Source of the DNA: an uncultured Holophagaceae bacterium
GTDB taxonomy: Bacteria > Acidobacteriota > Holophagae > Holophagales > Holophagaceae
Length of the DNA stretch: 64,000 bases
Direction of reading: 5' to 3'
Assembly (NCBI GenBank): GCA_903857495.1
Contig: CAIOFF010000060.1
Span: forward strand, 41,330-105,329
Shown here: in pieces, positions 34,951 through 44,479 of the stretch
Layout of the letters: the number at the start of each line of letters is the position of its first letter
Position numbering within the stretch: the stretch's first letter is position 1
Position numbers and translations under genes: made by a program
The notes under the pieces: generated by a model
Told to the model about the DNA's origin: nothing
The model's input: only the letters and a program-made list of their open reading frames with translations
Databases searched by the model: none

Positions 34951-35227
34951 GGGAACTCGCGAAAGAGGAAGAACGGTTGAAAGCCGCTTCAATTACTACA
35001 GGCTTCTGCTGGACTGCTATCTCTTGAATGTGGCTGCGGGCTTTGATGATTTCAAACTGGGATCAGTGTCTGACGTCATTCGGCATCAAGGAAGTCCCAT
35101 CCTTGTCATCTCTGCCGTCCTGGATGGGCTCCTATCGGATACGCTCCAGGCCCCGAGACTCGCCAAATCCTTGGTCTGGTTCAATGTTGTCGGTGAGTCA
35201 GAGACTAAAGATGGTTACGATTATTGA
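34949..35227 (+). CDS. Small hypothetical ORF, doubtful
   Basis: A 92-residue frame (MGTRERGRTVESRFNYYRLL) whose ATG sits in the same CCATGG as the opposite-strand start at 34950. Composition is reasonable for a protein (LLLDCYLLNVAAGFDDFKLG), but there is no clear ribosome site and no recognised family. It may be chance. The following 35228-35416 is AT-rich without a gene. Confidence 0.25.
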   Translation: MGTRERGRTVESRFNYYRLLLDCYLLNVAAGFDDFKLGSVSDVIRHQGSPILVISAVLDGLLSDTLQAPRLAKSLVWFNVVGESETKDGYDY

Positions 35228-35416
35228 TGAATAAAGGGCGACGACTACACAACCGTTTGGCCTCTAATTCAAGGCCGCCGAGCCGGAGTTACAGTCGCTT
35301 TAATACACAGCCGCTAGAGATTGTTTATGAAAAATATTGACCATGATAATTTCTCGGTTTATTAAATGAAATCGATTATAATTTTTTATAGTGCTCAAGC
35401 AAACATTTATGTCTTT

Positions 35417-36067
35417 TCACCTTGGATACACTTCTTCATATATATCCTTTAATAGTCGTCCGTTATAGGTCCAGTAAGGCGTTGGGCTTGAATTAAAATT
35501 TGTACATAAAAGCATTTTAGTCGCATGCCCTAAGGACATATTTGAACCCCTGAATATTACCTTTCTATTTTCGATCACGGTTGCTGTTATATCACCATCA
35601 TCGCCAATATTGGAATTCAATACTGCTCCAATGGGAATCCCTAATTCTGAGAAATTAATATTAGGTCTCCTATTTCTATATGCGTCGGCTGCTGATTTAT
35701 CTAACTGTGTGACTTCAGACGTTCCTTCTTCTTGTTGTTGTTGGAATTCTTCTGTTGCTTCACAGGCCGATCCCGGACTTCTCTCATTCAATAATTCAAG
35801 AATCGCAATGGGTTGATCAGGTTCTAAACTAAAAAATTCCCGTCTTGGATTTACTCGCTGCGGTGCAAATGCGAGATGTAATGCCTTTTCAACTTCCCTT
35901 GAATCCGCACAGCGATATGCATACTCAATATCGAATGCAAAGGGAAGTGAGGTATTAAATAAACCATCAACTCTTAAGGTTGGATCGGGATGGTCTGTCC
36001 TGCCAATTTTCACCAATCCAGGCATACAGGCGTTTGTTAATATGTAGACAAACCCAAAATTTGGCAT
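35417..36067 (-). CDS. T5orf172-type GIY-YIG domain protein
   Basis: A 216-residue protein. The start at 36067 follows AGGAGGG. The N-terminal ~90 residues match the T5orf172 branch of GIY-YIG nucleases: GFVYILTN (GIY position), GLVKIGRT (YIG position), then EKALHLAFAPQRVNPRREFFSL with the conserved His/Arg/Glu. A Gln/Glu-rich linker and an unrecognised C-terminal domain follow (SELGIPIGAVLNSNIGDDGDITATVIENRKVIF). This C-terminal part resembles the small beta domain often attached to T5orf172 proteins. The gene is strikingly AT-rich compared with its surroundings, pointing to recent transfer. The ~290 bases upstream of it hold no gene. Confidence 0.78.
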   Translation of the reverse strand: MPNFGFVYILTNACMPGLVKIGRTDHPDPTLRVDGLFNTSLPFAFDIEYAYRCADSREVEKALHLAFAPQRVNPRREFFSLEPDQPIAILELLNERSPGSACEATEEFQQQQEEGTSEVTQLDKSAADAYRNRRPNINFSELGIPIGAVLNSNIGDDGDITATVIENRKVIFRGSNMSLGHATKMLLCTNFNSSPTPYWTYNGRLLKDIYEEVYPR

Positions 36068-36354
36068 AAACCCTCCTAAATATAAAACCATGACTAGCTT
36101 GCCTACAAGGCTTGAGTGTGTAGAAAAGCAATTTTAACCATATCCCAACTGGTGTTACTGGTTGAGAATACAATTCTCAGCTTACCTTCATCTAAATTCA
36201 ATCGGTATCTCGTCAATCGATACAAAAGTAAACACCGGGGTCGATACGAATTTTGGCCTTTTAGTTGATGTGAAACCGATGGGATGCCCTGAGCGAAGCC
36301 CGCAGTCCGTAGTAGACCTACTCGACTTTAAACCTACTTCATAGGGGTCCTCCC

Positions 36355-39300
36355 ATGCTCGAACGCCTCCTAACTCCTTCGAAAATAAACGCCTTCCTAG
36401 ACTGCGGTCACTACCTCACCCTCCAGCATCGCCTTGAGAGAGGCCAGGTGGAAGCCAGGACTAACTTCGGTTCCATGGCCCAGATGCTCATGGCGAAGGG
36501 GCTCACCCATGAGCGGGCTTGCCTGGACCACTACCGGGAATTGGGCCTCTCGGTCTACGAAGTCCCCGGCAAGGCAAAGCACGAGGGGTTCTCCGGTTGG
36601 GTCCGTCGGGTAGGGAATCCCATGGCCACCGGGCACGATGTGATCTACCAGATGCCCCTCGCCCACGACGGCATCCGGGGCGTAGCTGATTTCCTGGTGC
36701 GCGTGGAGGGCGCGGACGGGACCGCTCACTACGAACCCGTCGATGCCAAGCTCACTCGAGAAGAAGCCAAGCCTGGCCATGTCCTTCAGCTGTGCTTCTA
36801 CGCGGACGCCATCGAGGCCCTGACCGGGCGGGCCCCGGATCGCCTGCACATCTGGCTTGGATCTGGGCAAGTGGAATCTGTGGGCCTGAACAATGTCCGC
36901 GCCTACTGGCGAAGACTGCGAAAGCAGCTTGCGATAGTGATGGCCACCGGTCCCTCCGGACAATCGACAACGGCCGAGAAGTGTACTCACTGTGCGTTCT
37001 GCGAGTTTGCGGAGATCTGCGAGGCCGAGTGGCGCTCTCAAGATTCTCTGATCTTCGTGGCCAACATCCTGAGTTCGGATCGCGAGCGACTTGGTTCCGA
37101 TGGCATTTCCACAATGGACTCCCTAGCAGCATGTGACCGGGAGGTCGCCGGGCTTTCGCCCAAACGCCGAACCAAACTGAACCGGCAGGCTTCCCTGCAG
37201 GTCGAAGCGCGTCGCAACCCGTCGAGCCCCCCCCCTTTCGAGCACCTGGCCATCCTGGAGGAGTCCCCTCCAGTCGGGTTTCCTGCCCTCCCGGAACCTG
37301 CGGAGGGAGATCTCTTCCTGGACTACGAGGGCCATCCCTTCTGGACCGCCCAAGGGGGGCTCTTCTTCCTGTTCGGGCTGTTGACACGGAATGCAGATGG
37401 AACCTGGGAGTATGAGGCCCGTTGGGCCCATGACCTCGCTGGGGAGCGGAAGGCAACTCTGGAACTCATCCAGTTCCTCGCCAAGCGACGTGAGGCCCAT
37501 CCCGGCATGCATGTCTACCACTACAACCACACGGAACGGTCCGCCCTGGAGCGGCTCTCCAGCGACCATGGCGTGGGCGAGGTAGAGCTGGCCGATCTCG
37601 TCCAGTCTGGCCTGTTCATCGACCTCCTCGCGGTGCTTACGAAGGCCATGCAGATCGGGGTGGAGTCCTATGGTTTGAAGCACGTCGAGGGGTTGGCGGG
37701 GTTCGTGCGAAGCGAGGGGATCGACCAGGGAGCGGGGGCCGTCACGGAATATGAGGCCTGGTGCAGCGACCGGGACTCCGAGCGGTTGGAGCGCATCGCC
37801 CAGTACAATCAAGACGATGTACAGGCCACCCTGGCGTTGCGGGACTGGCTGGTCAGCGAACGGCCAGCAGACCTCCCTTGGCGGCCTGCCGTCGTTGTAG
37901 CTGCGGAGGAAACAGACCCGGATCTAGAGGCCCAGGTGGAGGCCCTGCACTCCTTCCCGGAGGAGAGCGCGGAACATTTGCTGGGCGACCTGCTGGGCCA
38001 CTGGAGGCGGGATGGCCACGCCATTTTTTCTGAAATGATCATCAAGACCGCCTATGAGCTTGACGCCCAGTTGGAGGACCCCGACATCCTGGCCGGTCTT
38101 GTTCCATTGGGCCAAGTAGCCCGCCAGGGCAAGGGCGGCCGGGCCGTCCTCCCAGGGTTTGAATTCCAGTTCCCTCCCCAGATGGTGGGCAGGGATCTGG
38201 TGGAGGGCGGGAAGATCGTCTTCACGGCCGGGGAGGCTGGAATTGCTAACGCCCAGATCGATGCAATCGATCCCGAGGAAGGCACGCTCAGGCTGATCTG
38301 GAACAAGGCCTGCCAGGAACTGGGAGTCCTTCCCACCGTTGTTGTAGTTGATGACCGGGTGAGCGCCAAGCCGAAACCTGATGTCCTCCAGGACTTGGCG
38401 GCGAAGATCTTGGCAGGTTCGCCTAGTGACCCGCCTCACCCGTTAGCTATGGCGATGCTCCACAGGGACCTTCCCAGGTTCAAGCCGGGCAAGGGGCCGC
38501 TCGGTGGGGTCTTCACGGACAGTCTGGAGGATATATGTAACTGGGCGCCCCACCTGGACGATTCATACGTGGCGATCCAAGGGCCTCCAGGAACAGGGAA
38601 GACCTATACTGGCGCGCACCTCATCCATGCCTTGATCCGCCAGGGACGCCGCGTTGGCATCACGGCCTTGAGCCACAACGCCATCGACAACCTCCTCGCT
38701 CAGGTGGTGGAGGTCTTCAGTGCAGCCGGGGATCTCAGCCTTTTGCGGGCCGTCCGCAAACCCAGGGAGATGCCTGTCAATCCCCTGCCTGGAGTGCGCT
38801 ACGTCATGGACAACAAGGATTGCGCAACCCCTACCTATAACCTAGTAGGTGGCACCACCTGGCTCTTCGCCAACCCCCTTTTGCGACAGACGCCAGTCGA
38901 TGTCCTCGTCATCGACGAAGCTGGGCAACTGTCCCTGGCGGATGCCCTGGCCGCCGCGGGCGCAGCACGCAGTGTGGTCCTCCTGGGGGATCCCCAGCAG
39001 CTCCCGCATGTCTCCAAGGGCACTCACCCGGAACGCGCCAGTGGCAGCGTCTTGGAGCACCTCCTCGGAAAGGGACAGGCCACGATTCAGCCGGATCGGG
39101 GGGTCCTGTTGAGTCAGACCTGGCGGATGCATCCGGATGTATGCCAATTCATCTCCGGCCAATTCTACGACGGCAAGCTTACGAGTCACCCCACCTGCGT
39201 GATCCAGGACACCCAGGCGGGAACGGGCCTACGGTGGATCCGGGCGCGGCATGTCGGATGCTCCACCCAATCGGAAGAGGAGGCCACCCTGCTGGTGGAG

Positions 39301-39714
39301 GCCATCTCAAAGCTCATCGGACAGTCCTGGACCGATGCGAAGGGCCAGATACGCCCCCTCGCTGTCGGCGATGTTCTTGTGGTGGCCCCCTACAACGACC
39401 AGGTGGATCTGCTGCGGGCCCGCCTGGAGGCCATCCCCAAAACGGCGGGTGTGCGGGTGGGAACCGTCGACAAGTTCCAGGGGCAGGAAGCGCCGGTGGT
39501 GTTCTTCACCATGACCGCCTCGAATGCGGAAGACGTGCCGCGAGGGCTCGATTTCCTTTTTTCAAGGAACCGCCTCAATGTGGCCATCAGCCGAGCCAGA
39601 GCCTTGGCCTTCGTGGTGTGCACGGAGGAACTGCTGAACAGCCGGGCCAGGGACATCGACCAGATGGAACTGATCTCGACACTCTGCGCTTTCGTGGAGG
39701 AGAGTGCCACCTAG
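36355..39714 (+). CDS. TM0106-family RecB-like nuclease / DEDD exonuclease / SF1 helicase
   Basis: A 1119-residue three-part enzyme. Residues 1-230 are a Cas4/RecB-like PD-(D/E)xK nuclease (HYEPVDAKLTR active-site strand) closed by a cysteine cluster KCTHCAFCEFAEICE that may hold an Fe-S cluster. Residues ~315-510 are a DEDD (RNase_H_2) exonuclease: LFLDYEGHPF, VYHYNHTERSAL, FIDLL, YNQDDVQAT. Residues ~720-1110 are a UPF1/Dna2-like SF1 helicase: GPPGTGKT, VIDEAGQ, GDPQQLPH, TWRMHP, VGTVDKFQGQEAPVV, NVAISRA. It probably processes DNA ends or foreign DNA. The architecture is secure; a defence role is inferred from context. Confidence 0.88.
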   Translation: MLERLLTPSKINAFLDCGHYLTLQHRLERGQVEARTNFGSMAQMLMAKGLTHERACLDHYRELGLSVYEVPGKAKHEGFSGWVRRVGNPMATGHDVIYQMPLAHDGIRGVADFLVRVEGADGTAHYEPVDAKLTREEAKPGHVLQLCFYADAIEALTGRAPDRLHIWLGSGQVESVGLNNVRAYWRRLRKQLAIVMATGPSGQSTTAEKCTHCAFCEFAEICEAEWRSQDSLIFVANILSSDRERLGSDGISTMDSLAACDREVAGLSPKRRTKLNRQASLQVEARRNPSSPPPFEHLAILEESPPVGFPALPEPAEGDLFLDYEGHPFWTAQGGLFFLFGLLTRNADGTWEYEARWAHDLAGERKATLELIQFLAKRREAHPGMHVYHYNHTERSALERLSSDHGVGEVELADLVQSGLFIDLLAVLTKAMQIGVESYGLKHVEGLAGFVRSEGIDQGAGAVTEYEAWCSDRDSERLERIAQYNQDDVQATLALRDWLVSERPADLPWRPAVVVAAEETDPDLEAQVEALHSFPEESAEHLLGDLLGHWRRDGHAIFSEMIIKTAYELDAQLEDPDILAGLVPLGQVARQGKGGRAVLPGFEFQFPPQMVGRDLVEGGKIVFTAGEAGIANAQIDAIDPEEGTLRLIWNKACQELGVLPTVVVVDDRVSAKPKPDVLQDLAAKILAGSPSDPPHPLAMAMLHRDLPRFKPGKGPLGGVFTDSLEDICNWAPHLDDSYVAIQGPPGTGKTYTGAHLIHALIRQGRRVGITALSHNAIDNLLAQVVEVFSAAGDLSLLRAVRKPREMPVNPLPGVRYVMDNKDCATPTYNLVGGTTWLFANPLLRQTPVDVLVIDEAGQLSLADALAAAGAARSVVLLGDPQQLPHVSKGTHPERASGSVLEHLLGKGQATIQPDRGVLLSQTWRMHPDVCQFISGQFYDGKLTSHPTCVIQDTQAGTGLRWIRARHVGCSTQSEEEATLLVEAISKLIGQSWTDAKGQIRPLAVGDVLVVAPYNDQVDLLRARLEAIPKTAGVRVGTVDKFQGQEAPVVFFTMTASNAEDVPRGLDFLFSRNRLNVAISRARALAFVVCTEELLNSRARDIDQMELISTLCAFVEESAT

Positions 39715-39716
39715 GG

Positions 39717-39887
39717 ATGCCAAGAGCGGACCTCCCCAGCGGAAACATTGCGAGATGGCCTCGCGTTGAGCAGTGCAACCCCATCTTCCTCTCCCGGCAT
39801 ATCGAACGACACCTGGAGTCCCTGGCGCATTCCCTGTTGGAACTGGCTGATGGGATCGCGGAGAGGATCGGCCTGCCAGGACACTGA
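39717..39887 (+). CDS. Possible small protein after the nuclease-helicase
   Basis: A 56-residue frame starting two bases after the helicase stop (MPRADLPSGNIARWPRVEQC). It ends in an amphipathic helix (IERHLESLAHSLLELADGI). The composition looks protein-like rather than random, but there is no good ribosome site, so expression would depend on coupling. No family is recognised. Confidence 0.35.
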   Translation: MPRADLPSGNIARWPRVEQCNPIFLSRHIERHLESLAHSLLELADGIAERIGLPGH

Positions 39888-39952
39888 AAAGCTGCTCCGT
39901 TTGGGGCAAGGGGCACTCCTGGCCCTCAACTCCCTACCCCTCCTGGGATAAG

Positions 39953-40603
39953 ATGTTGAATCCCTTCTACAAGTTGAGGACGATGAGCGTAATTGACGAT
40001 TATCCGGCCCGGATCTACACGCCTGAATGGTTTGTGAATCAGATTAGGGTCATGCGGGCCTTGATCCTGGAGGGGGGGGAGCGTGTATTCTCCGTAAACG
40101 ACATACGTGGGCACCTTGAGGCGGAGTTCGCTACAGAGGTGTTGATGCTCTTGGTGGACTGTTCGGTGCTTGCCATGGAGGACGGCCGGTTCCGGCTCAT
40201 AGATGGGGCACTGCTCGCCGCCATGGAAGCTGACCATCTTACGGGTAGAAGATTTCTTGAGAGCAAAGCCGGCCGAAGGCTGGCAGCGGAGCTACTCAGC
40301 TTCCTTTCTGCGCCACAGATCGAACCAACTATTCCAGCGATCTACAAAGCCCTCGCCCCTGAGCAATATGGGCGTGTCGCCTGTATTGTGGCGCAGCACC
40401 AGGAGGACCTTGAGCGAGGGACCTTTGAGTTGAAGACACTCTTCGATGATTGGGATCCCTTGGGGAAAGTCCTCTGCGCGCTTGAATCGAAGGAATTGGT
40501 CTGGGTGGCCGATGACTTGGTCATTCCCTATCCCGAGAAGGAAGGGGAGATCGCAGCATTTATCAGGGAAGCAGGCCTCGAGGATCCGAGAGGAAAGGGA
40601 TGA
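39953..40603 (+). CDS. Hypothetical protein coupled to a cyclotransferase-like gene
   Basis: A 216-residue soluble protein with no recognised family. ATG 39953 gives MLNPFYKLRTMSVIDDYPAR; an internal ATG at 39983 just after GAGGA is an equally possible start. Predicted helical segments include NQIRVMRALILEGGERVFSVNDIRGHLEAEF, which could be a winged-helix-like unit, and IPAIYKALAPEQYGRVACIV. Its TGA overlaps the ATG of the next gene, so the two products are probably needed together. Confidence 0.65.
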   Translation: MLNPFYKLRTMSVIDDYPARIYTPEWFVNQIRVMRALILEGGERVFSVNDIRGHLEAEFATEVLMLLVDCSVLAMEDGRFRLIDGALLAAMEADHLTGRRFLESKAGRRLAAELLSFLSAPQIEPTIPAIYKALAPEQYGRVACIVAQHQEDLERGTFELKTLFDDWDPLGKVLCALESKELVWVADDLVIPYPEKEGEIAAFIREAGLEDPRGKG

Positions 40604-41082
40604 ATGGCATGGCTGGAATCCTTCACTTCGCCTACGGGTCCAACCTGGACTCAGCCCAGATGAGGAAGCGCTGCCCCTCGAACCGGGTCCTTGAAGTCGC
40701 TGTTCTACGTAACTACACATTGGCCTTCACCCGGTTCGCCCGACGACGTGGATGTGGGGTGGCAGACGTGGTCCCGGAGCTGGGAGCCGTGGTCTGGGGG
40801 CGGCTTTACGAACTAACCCAGGGGGATCTGGACAACCTGGACCAGGCTGAAGGCGCCAACGGCACCAAGACCCCCCCTGCCTATCACCGGTTGACGCTGA
40901 TGGTGGAGAAGGGCGGTGACCCCTCACAGCTTGTTCCAGCCGAAGTCTACGTTGTGCCAGTGGCGGACCGGGGTTCCTACCTTCCCAACCAGACGTACAT
41001 GGACCTCATCCTGCGGGGAGCCCGGGAGGCGAACTTGCCGCCGGATTACCAAGCTTGGCTCCGGAGCCTTCCTGTGGCGTGA
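40600..41082 (+). CDS. Gamma-glutamylcyclotransferase-like protein
   Basis: A 160-residue GGCT-fold protein. The substrate loop is FAYGSNLDSAQM, close to the N-terminus, and the catalytic Glu is likely in LDQAEG. The C-terminal half includes YVVPVADRGSYLPNQTYMDLIL. Family members cyclise gamma-glutamyl amines or peptides to 5-oxoproline; many bacterial versions have no assigned substrate. ATGA overlap with the upstream gene. Its presence among nucleases and helicases is unusual. Confidence 0.8.
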   Translation: MNGMAGILHFAYGSNLDSAQMRKRCPSNRVLEVAVLRNYTLAFTRFARRRGCGVADVVPELGAVVWGRLYELTQGDLDNLDQAEGANGTKTPPAYHRLTLMVEKGGDPSQLVPAEVYVVPVADRGSYLPNQTYMDLILRGAREANLPPDYQAWLRSLPVA

Positions 41083-41091
41083 AAGCTGAGC

Positions 41092-42864
41092 CTAAGCCTC
41101 TGTCCCGGCATCCCCGGGAGGCAGGACCTCTAGGCTTTCCATAGCTTCTACAACATCCTCCGCCACCTCAGCATCCAAGATGGGCGCCTCCCCCGCTATC
41201 CCCAGTTTCGGCAGCCCGACCAACACATCGTGGATGGCCGCAGGGGCGTGCAGACCCCGCACCTTTCGCTTGGAGGGTGATCCATGGATGCCCAACTCCT
41301 TCAGTTTGGCACCGGTGACCATCACTCGGGTTTCCAGGGAACCGGCAAACTTGTTGAATGCCTCCACGCTGGCGACCAGTCCTTTGCGCAAGGCGTCCGT
41401 GTGCTCGGCCATGACCATGACCCGATCCAGCAACTCAACACCCAGTTTCTGAATCTCCTCAGCATTCGCCTGAATTCGTTCCTGGGCCCAACCGTAATAG
41501 CCCGCCTTTAGGAGGGCGACCAGCGTGGTCGGTGTGGCTGGCAGGACGTTTCGGCGGATGGCGTCGTCCAAGAGGTGGGGATCACGCTCTAGAGCCATGC
41601 TGAACAGGGATTCCAGGGGCAGGAACAGAACGACGAAATCCGGGGATTCGGTCAGTCCATTGAAATAGGCCTTGTCTGCCAGATGGTCAACCTGGGTCCT
41701 AACCTGGGCGGCGGCTGCATCCAACCGCTCTTCCCGGGCCGCCCCCTCTAGGTCAAGGGCTTCGAGGTAGGCGTGGATCGGGGTCTTTGCGTCGACGGCG
41801 ATGCGCTTGTTGCCAGGAAGCTTCACAAGGAGGTCAGGGCGCCGCTTTCCATCTCCAATGGTCAGTGTGTTCTGGATCTCGAAGTCGACGTGCTCGTGCA
41901 TGCCGGCATATTCCACCACGTTACGCAGCTGAATTTCGCCCCACTGGCCGCGGACCTCTGGTCGCCTCAGAGCAGTTGTCAGTTTGGCGGTCTCACTTTG
42001 CAGGCCTTGGTGGGCCTGGACGAGGCTAAGGATGTTGGTGCCCAGGCTGGCCTCAGCCGCGGAACGGTCCTTGGCCAGGGTCTGGACCTGTTCCTGCATG
42101 GCCGCAAGCGTCGCCTGCACCGGAGAGAGGAGGTTTGCGATGGCGACCTGCCGGGCCTCCAGGTCCAGAGTGGCTTCCACCTTCCCCCCCTCCATCTGGG
42201 CCTTGGCCAGTTGCAGGAAGACATCACTGTTTCCCTTCAAGGCCTCGGCGGACAAGGAGGCGAAGGTGGCCGTTAGCGAGGTCTGGGCGAGTTGGACCGC
42301 CTCGAGACGCGCCACAGAGGACTCCTCCAATCCCTTCAGCTCGACCTTAAGCGCGGTGATGGCCTCCTGTTTTGTTTCGAGATCCGTCCGAAGACCGGTG
42401 ATTTCTTCGGCCTGGGTCTCCACGCTTGCCTTTAAGGTGTCCCTTTCCTCGGTTCTGGCAGCTAGGGTGGCATTCAGGTCGGCCGCCTGGACCGACGCAC
42501 CATGGAAGCATGTCTGCAGGCCATCTAATTCCCTTTCGAGGTCGTCAATGCGGGCTCGGGCTCGGTCCCCTTCTTCCTTGTAGGCAGTGGCCTGGGCAGA
42601 TGCCGTCGCGGAGGCCTCGGCTGCGGCAGACTTGGCGTCCTGTACCGCCCCGAGACTTTCTTCGAGAACCTTAATCCGGTCTCCACGCTCCTGCAGGGAG
42701 GCTTCCAGTGCGTTGATAGAGTTGTTCGCTACCGCGAGTCGCTGGTCGAGTTCAGTCCGAACTGCGGAACAGGCGCGTTCTGACCGGACCTTAGCGAAGG
42801 CCGTTGCAACCAGATAGCCCGCAGCAAAGCAGAGGGGAAGGCAAAGGAATAGAAGAGTGACCAT
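41092..42864 (-). CDS. rmuC: DNA recombination protein RmuC
   Basis: A protein of about 590 residues. The start at 42864 (MVTLLFLCLPLCFAAGYLVATAF) was chosen for its GGAG spacing; it gives an N-terminal membrane anchor. A long coiled coil (~30-260) precedes the RmuC nuclease-like domain: LRRPEVRGQWGEIQLRNVVEYAGM, DLLVKLPGNKRIAVDAKTPIHAY, and a late VALLKAGYYGWAQERIQANAEEI. RmuC limits DNA inversions and has been linked to restriction of foreign DNA. It converges with the cyclotransferase-like gene. The C-terminal ~50 residues are unusual and acidic. Confidence 0.9.
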   Translation of the reverse strand: MVTLLFLCLPLCFAAGYLVATAFAKVRSERACSAVRTELDQRLAVANNSINALEASLQERGDRIKVLEESLGAVQDAKSAAAEASATASAQATAYKEEGDRARARIDDLERELDGLQTCFHGASVQAADLNATLAARTEERDTLKASVETQAEEITGLRTDLETKQEAITALKVELKGLEESSVARLEAVQLAQTSLTATFASLSAEALKGNSDVFLQLAKAQMEGGKVEATLDLEARQVAIANLLSPVQATLAAMQEQVQTLAKDRSAAEASLGTNILSLVQAHQGLQSETAKLTTALRRPEVRGQWGEIQLRNVVEYAGMHEHVDFEIQNTLTIGDGKRRPDLLVKLPGNKRIAVDAKTPIHAYLEALDLEGAAREERLDAAAAQVRTQVDHLADKAYFNGLTESPDFVVLFLPLESLFSMALERDPHLLDDAIRRNVLPATPTTLVALLKAGYYGWAQERIQANAEEIQKLGVELLDRVMVMAEHTDALRKGLVASVEAFNKFAGSLETRVMVTGAKLKELGIHGSPSKRKVRGLHAPAAIHDVLVGLPKLGIAGEAPILDAEVAEDVVEAMESLEVLPPGDAGTEA

Positions 42865-43336
42865 GACCAGCTCCGTGAAGTGAATCACCAATGATTGCGT
42901 CCTGAATCCGAGGGTAACTAGAGATTCCCAGTGTCAAGACGGGGTTCCAGAGGAAGGCTTCTGCATAGGCCCTTCCGTGGATCATGCTCCCGGGCAAGGC
43001 CAAGTCCAGCAGTTTCCCCACCCAACTTTCCGAGACCGATCCATCCACTCCAGTTCGGGTGCCAGATCAGTTCAGTTTCCATTTCATAACCCCTTGGAGG
43101 CAATACTCGGTCGCTTAATACTCCACCTTCAGATCAGCCTTGGAACCTCAAGGATGGTCAGGAAGTAGCCATCCCTTCAGGATGAACCACTATGGATCCG
43201 ATATTGCGACAATGGATGTCTTTGCTTGATTCCCTTGCTCCACCAGGTGATGCGACAGGGCTTGTCGGAAGGAGCGTTGACACTGGAAGGTGTGGGGAGG
43301 ACATTGGACCCTAATACGCTGACTATGGAGGCACCA
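42865..43336. other. Gap between rmuC and the WYL gene
   Basis: About 470 bases between divergent genes. Some frames are open here, but none has protein-like composition plus a ribosome site. Both promoters presumably lie inside. No strong repeat or hairpin was found. Confidence 0.4.
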
Positions 43337-44377
43337 ATGCCCATTCCGGTTGAGCTAGAGCGCCTTCGGAAGGCCTTGACCTTGCTCAGGGAAGCCAGGG
43401 AGGGAGGGCTCACGAAGGAAGAGCTACGGCGGGGCCTTACCGAAGACCGGGATTTGGAGTTGGTCAGCGCCAAGACCGTGGAACGCTGCATCGGGCGCCT
43501 GGATGAGGATGGTGCAGGTATCAGGCGGGAGACGCGTGATGGACGCCGAGTCTTCGTACTGGAAGAGGCACCACCCTGGGACGACCACGTCTCGGCGCAG
43601 GCGCGGCTTGCTCTGAGGTTAGCCTCCAATGCGCTTGCCCAAAGCGGATCACTGCTCTGGGAGGAGCAATTGGCGCTCATCGAGCAAGTATTGGACCGGA
43701 CCATGACAAGCCGGGATAAGCGGCTTCTGGCGCAATTGGGCAGAGCCGTCCATGTTTCCGGAGGGGCGGAAGACTCTGTGGAAGGGCCGGCGTCGGAAGT
43801 CCTGGAACCGATCCTTACTGCACTGATGGATGAGAGGCAGATTCGTGTGACCTACCTTGCAGCAGGTCAGCGAATTCCCAAAGTCCATGAAGTCGTCCCC
43901 TACGCCTTGACCCATGACCTTTTCTCCGGGGGGGCTTACCTGCTGTCCTGGTCCCAGACCCGACGTATCGTCATACCTCTGCGACTGAATCGGGTCACAC
44001 GGGTGGATGTGATTGGCCGAAGAGGTGTCGTGGGCGACCTAGAGAAGTTAGAAAAGGCACGAAAATATGCCATCGGTGGATGGGTCTCTACGGCGGCACC
44101 CTTTGAAGTAGTGATCCGAGTCCGGGGCTCAAACTGGGTCCAGGCGCTTAGGGACGCCCCCCCTGCGCTACCGGACTGCCTGTGTACTCCTGAGCGTGGT
44201 GGGCAGACTCTGTTAATACGTTTCAAAGCGAACGCCAAGCAGGGCGCCCTGAGATGGGTCCTCCAGTTCGGCGAACACGCAGAACTTCTGGCGCCAGATT
44301 TCCTTCGAGAGGAGCTTCGTGTCAAGCTTGAGGCGACCATGGAGACCTATGCAACCGCGAGGCCTGGTCGTTCCTGA
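43337..44377 (+). CDS. WYL-domain transcriptional regulator
   Basis: A 346-residue protein from ATG 43337, chosen for its GGAGG site. The N-terminal ~95 residues are a winged-helix region (LERLRKALTLLREAREGGLTKEELRRGL, then VSAKTVERCIGRLDEDGAGI). The middle and C-terminal parts hold a WYL-like domain: IRVTYLA, VVPYALTHDLFSGGAYLLSWSQTRRIVIPLRLNRVTRVDVIG, and a C-terminal extension. WYL proteins often control phage-defence operons in response to nucleic-acid or nucleotide ligands. Its position close to the Wadjet operon fits that, although one unknown gene lies between. Confidence 0.82.
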   Translation: MPIPVELERLRKALTLLREAREGGLTKEELRRGLTEDRDLELVSAKTVERCIGRLDEDGAGIRRETRDGRRVFVLEEAPPWDDHVSAQARLALRLASNALAQSGSLLWEEQLALIEQVLDRTMTSRDKRLLAQLGRAVHVSGGAEDSVEGPASEVLEPILTALMDERQIRVTYLAAGQRIPKVHEVVPYALTHDLFSGGAYLLSWSQTRRIVIPLRLNRVTRVDVIGRRGVVGDLEKLEKARKYAIGGWVSTAAPFEVVIRVRGSNWVQALRDAPPALPDCLCTPERGGQTLLIRFKANAKQGALRWVLQFGEHAELLAPDFLREELRVKLEATMETYATARPGRS

Positions 44378-44479
44378 GACGTGGTGGTCCATTCAGTTAC
44401 CACGAGTGCGACATGCGTTGTCTGAGTCTATTACGTATCTATCGTATGGGGGACCCACCCCCTACACGAAAGGTACGAC

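Noticed and set aside
43226..43336. Longer N-terminus for the WYL regulator from TTG 43226
   Set aside because: The added residues are not family-like, and a well-spaced GGAGG supports ATG 43337.
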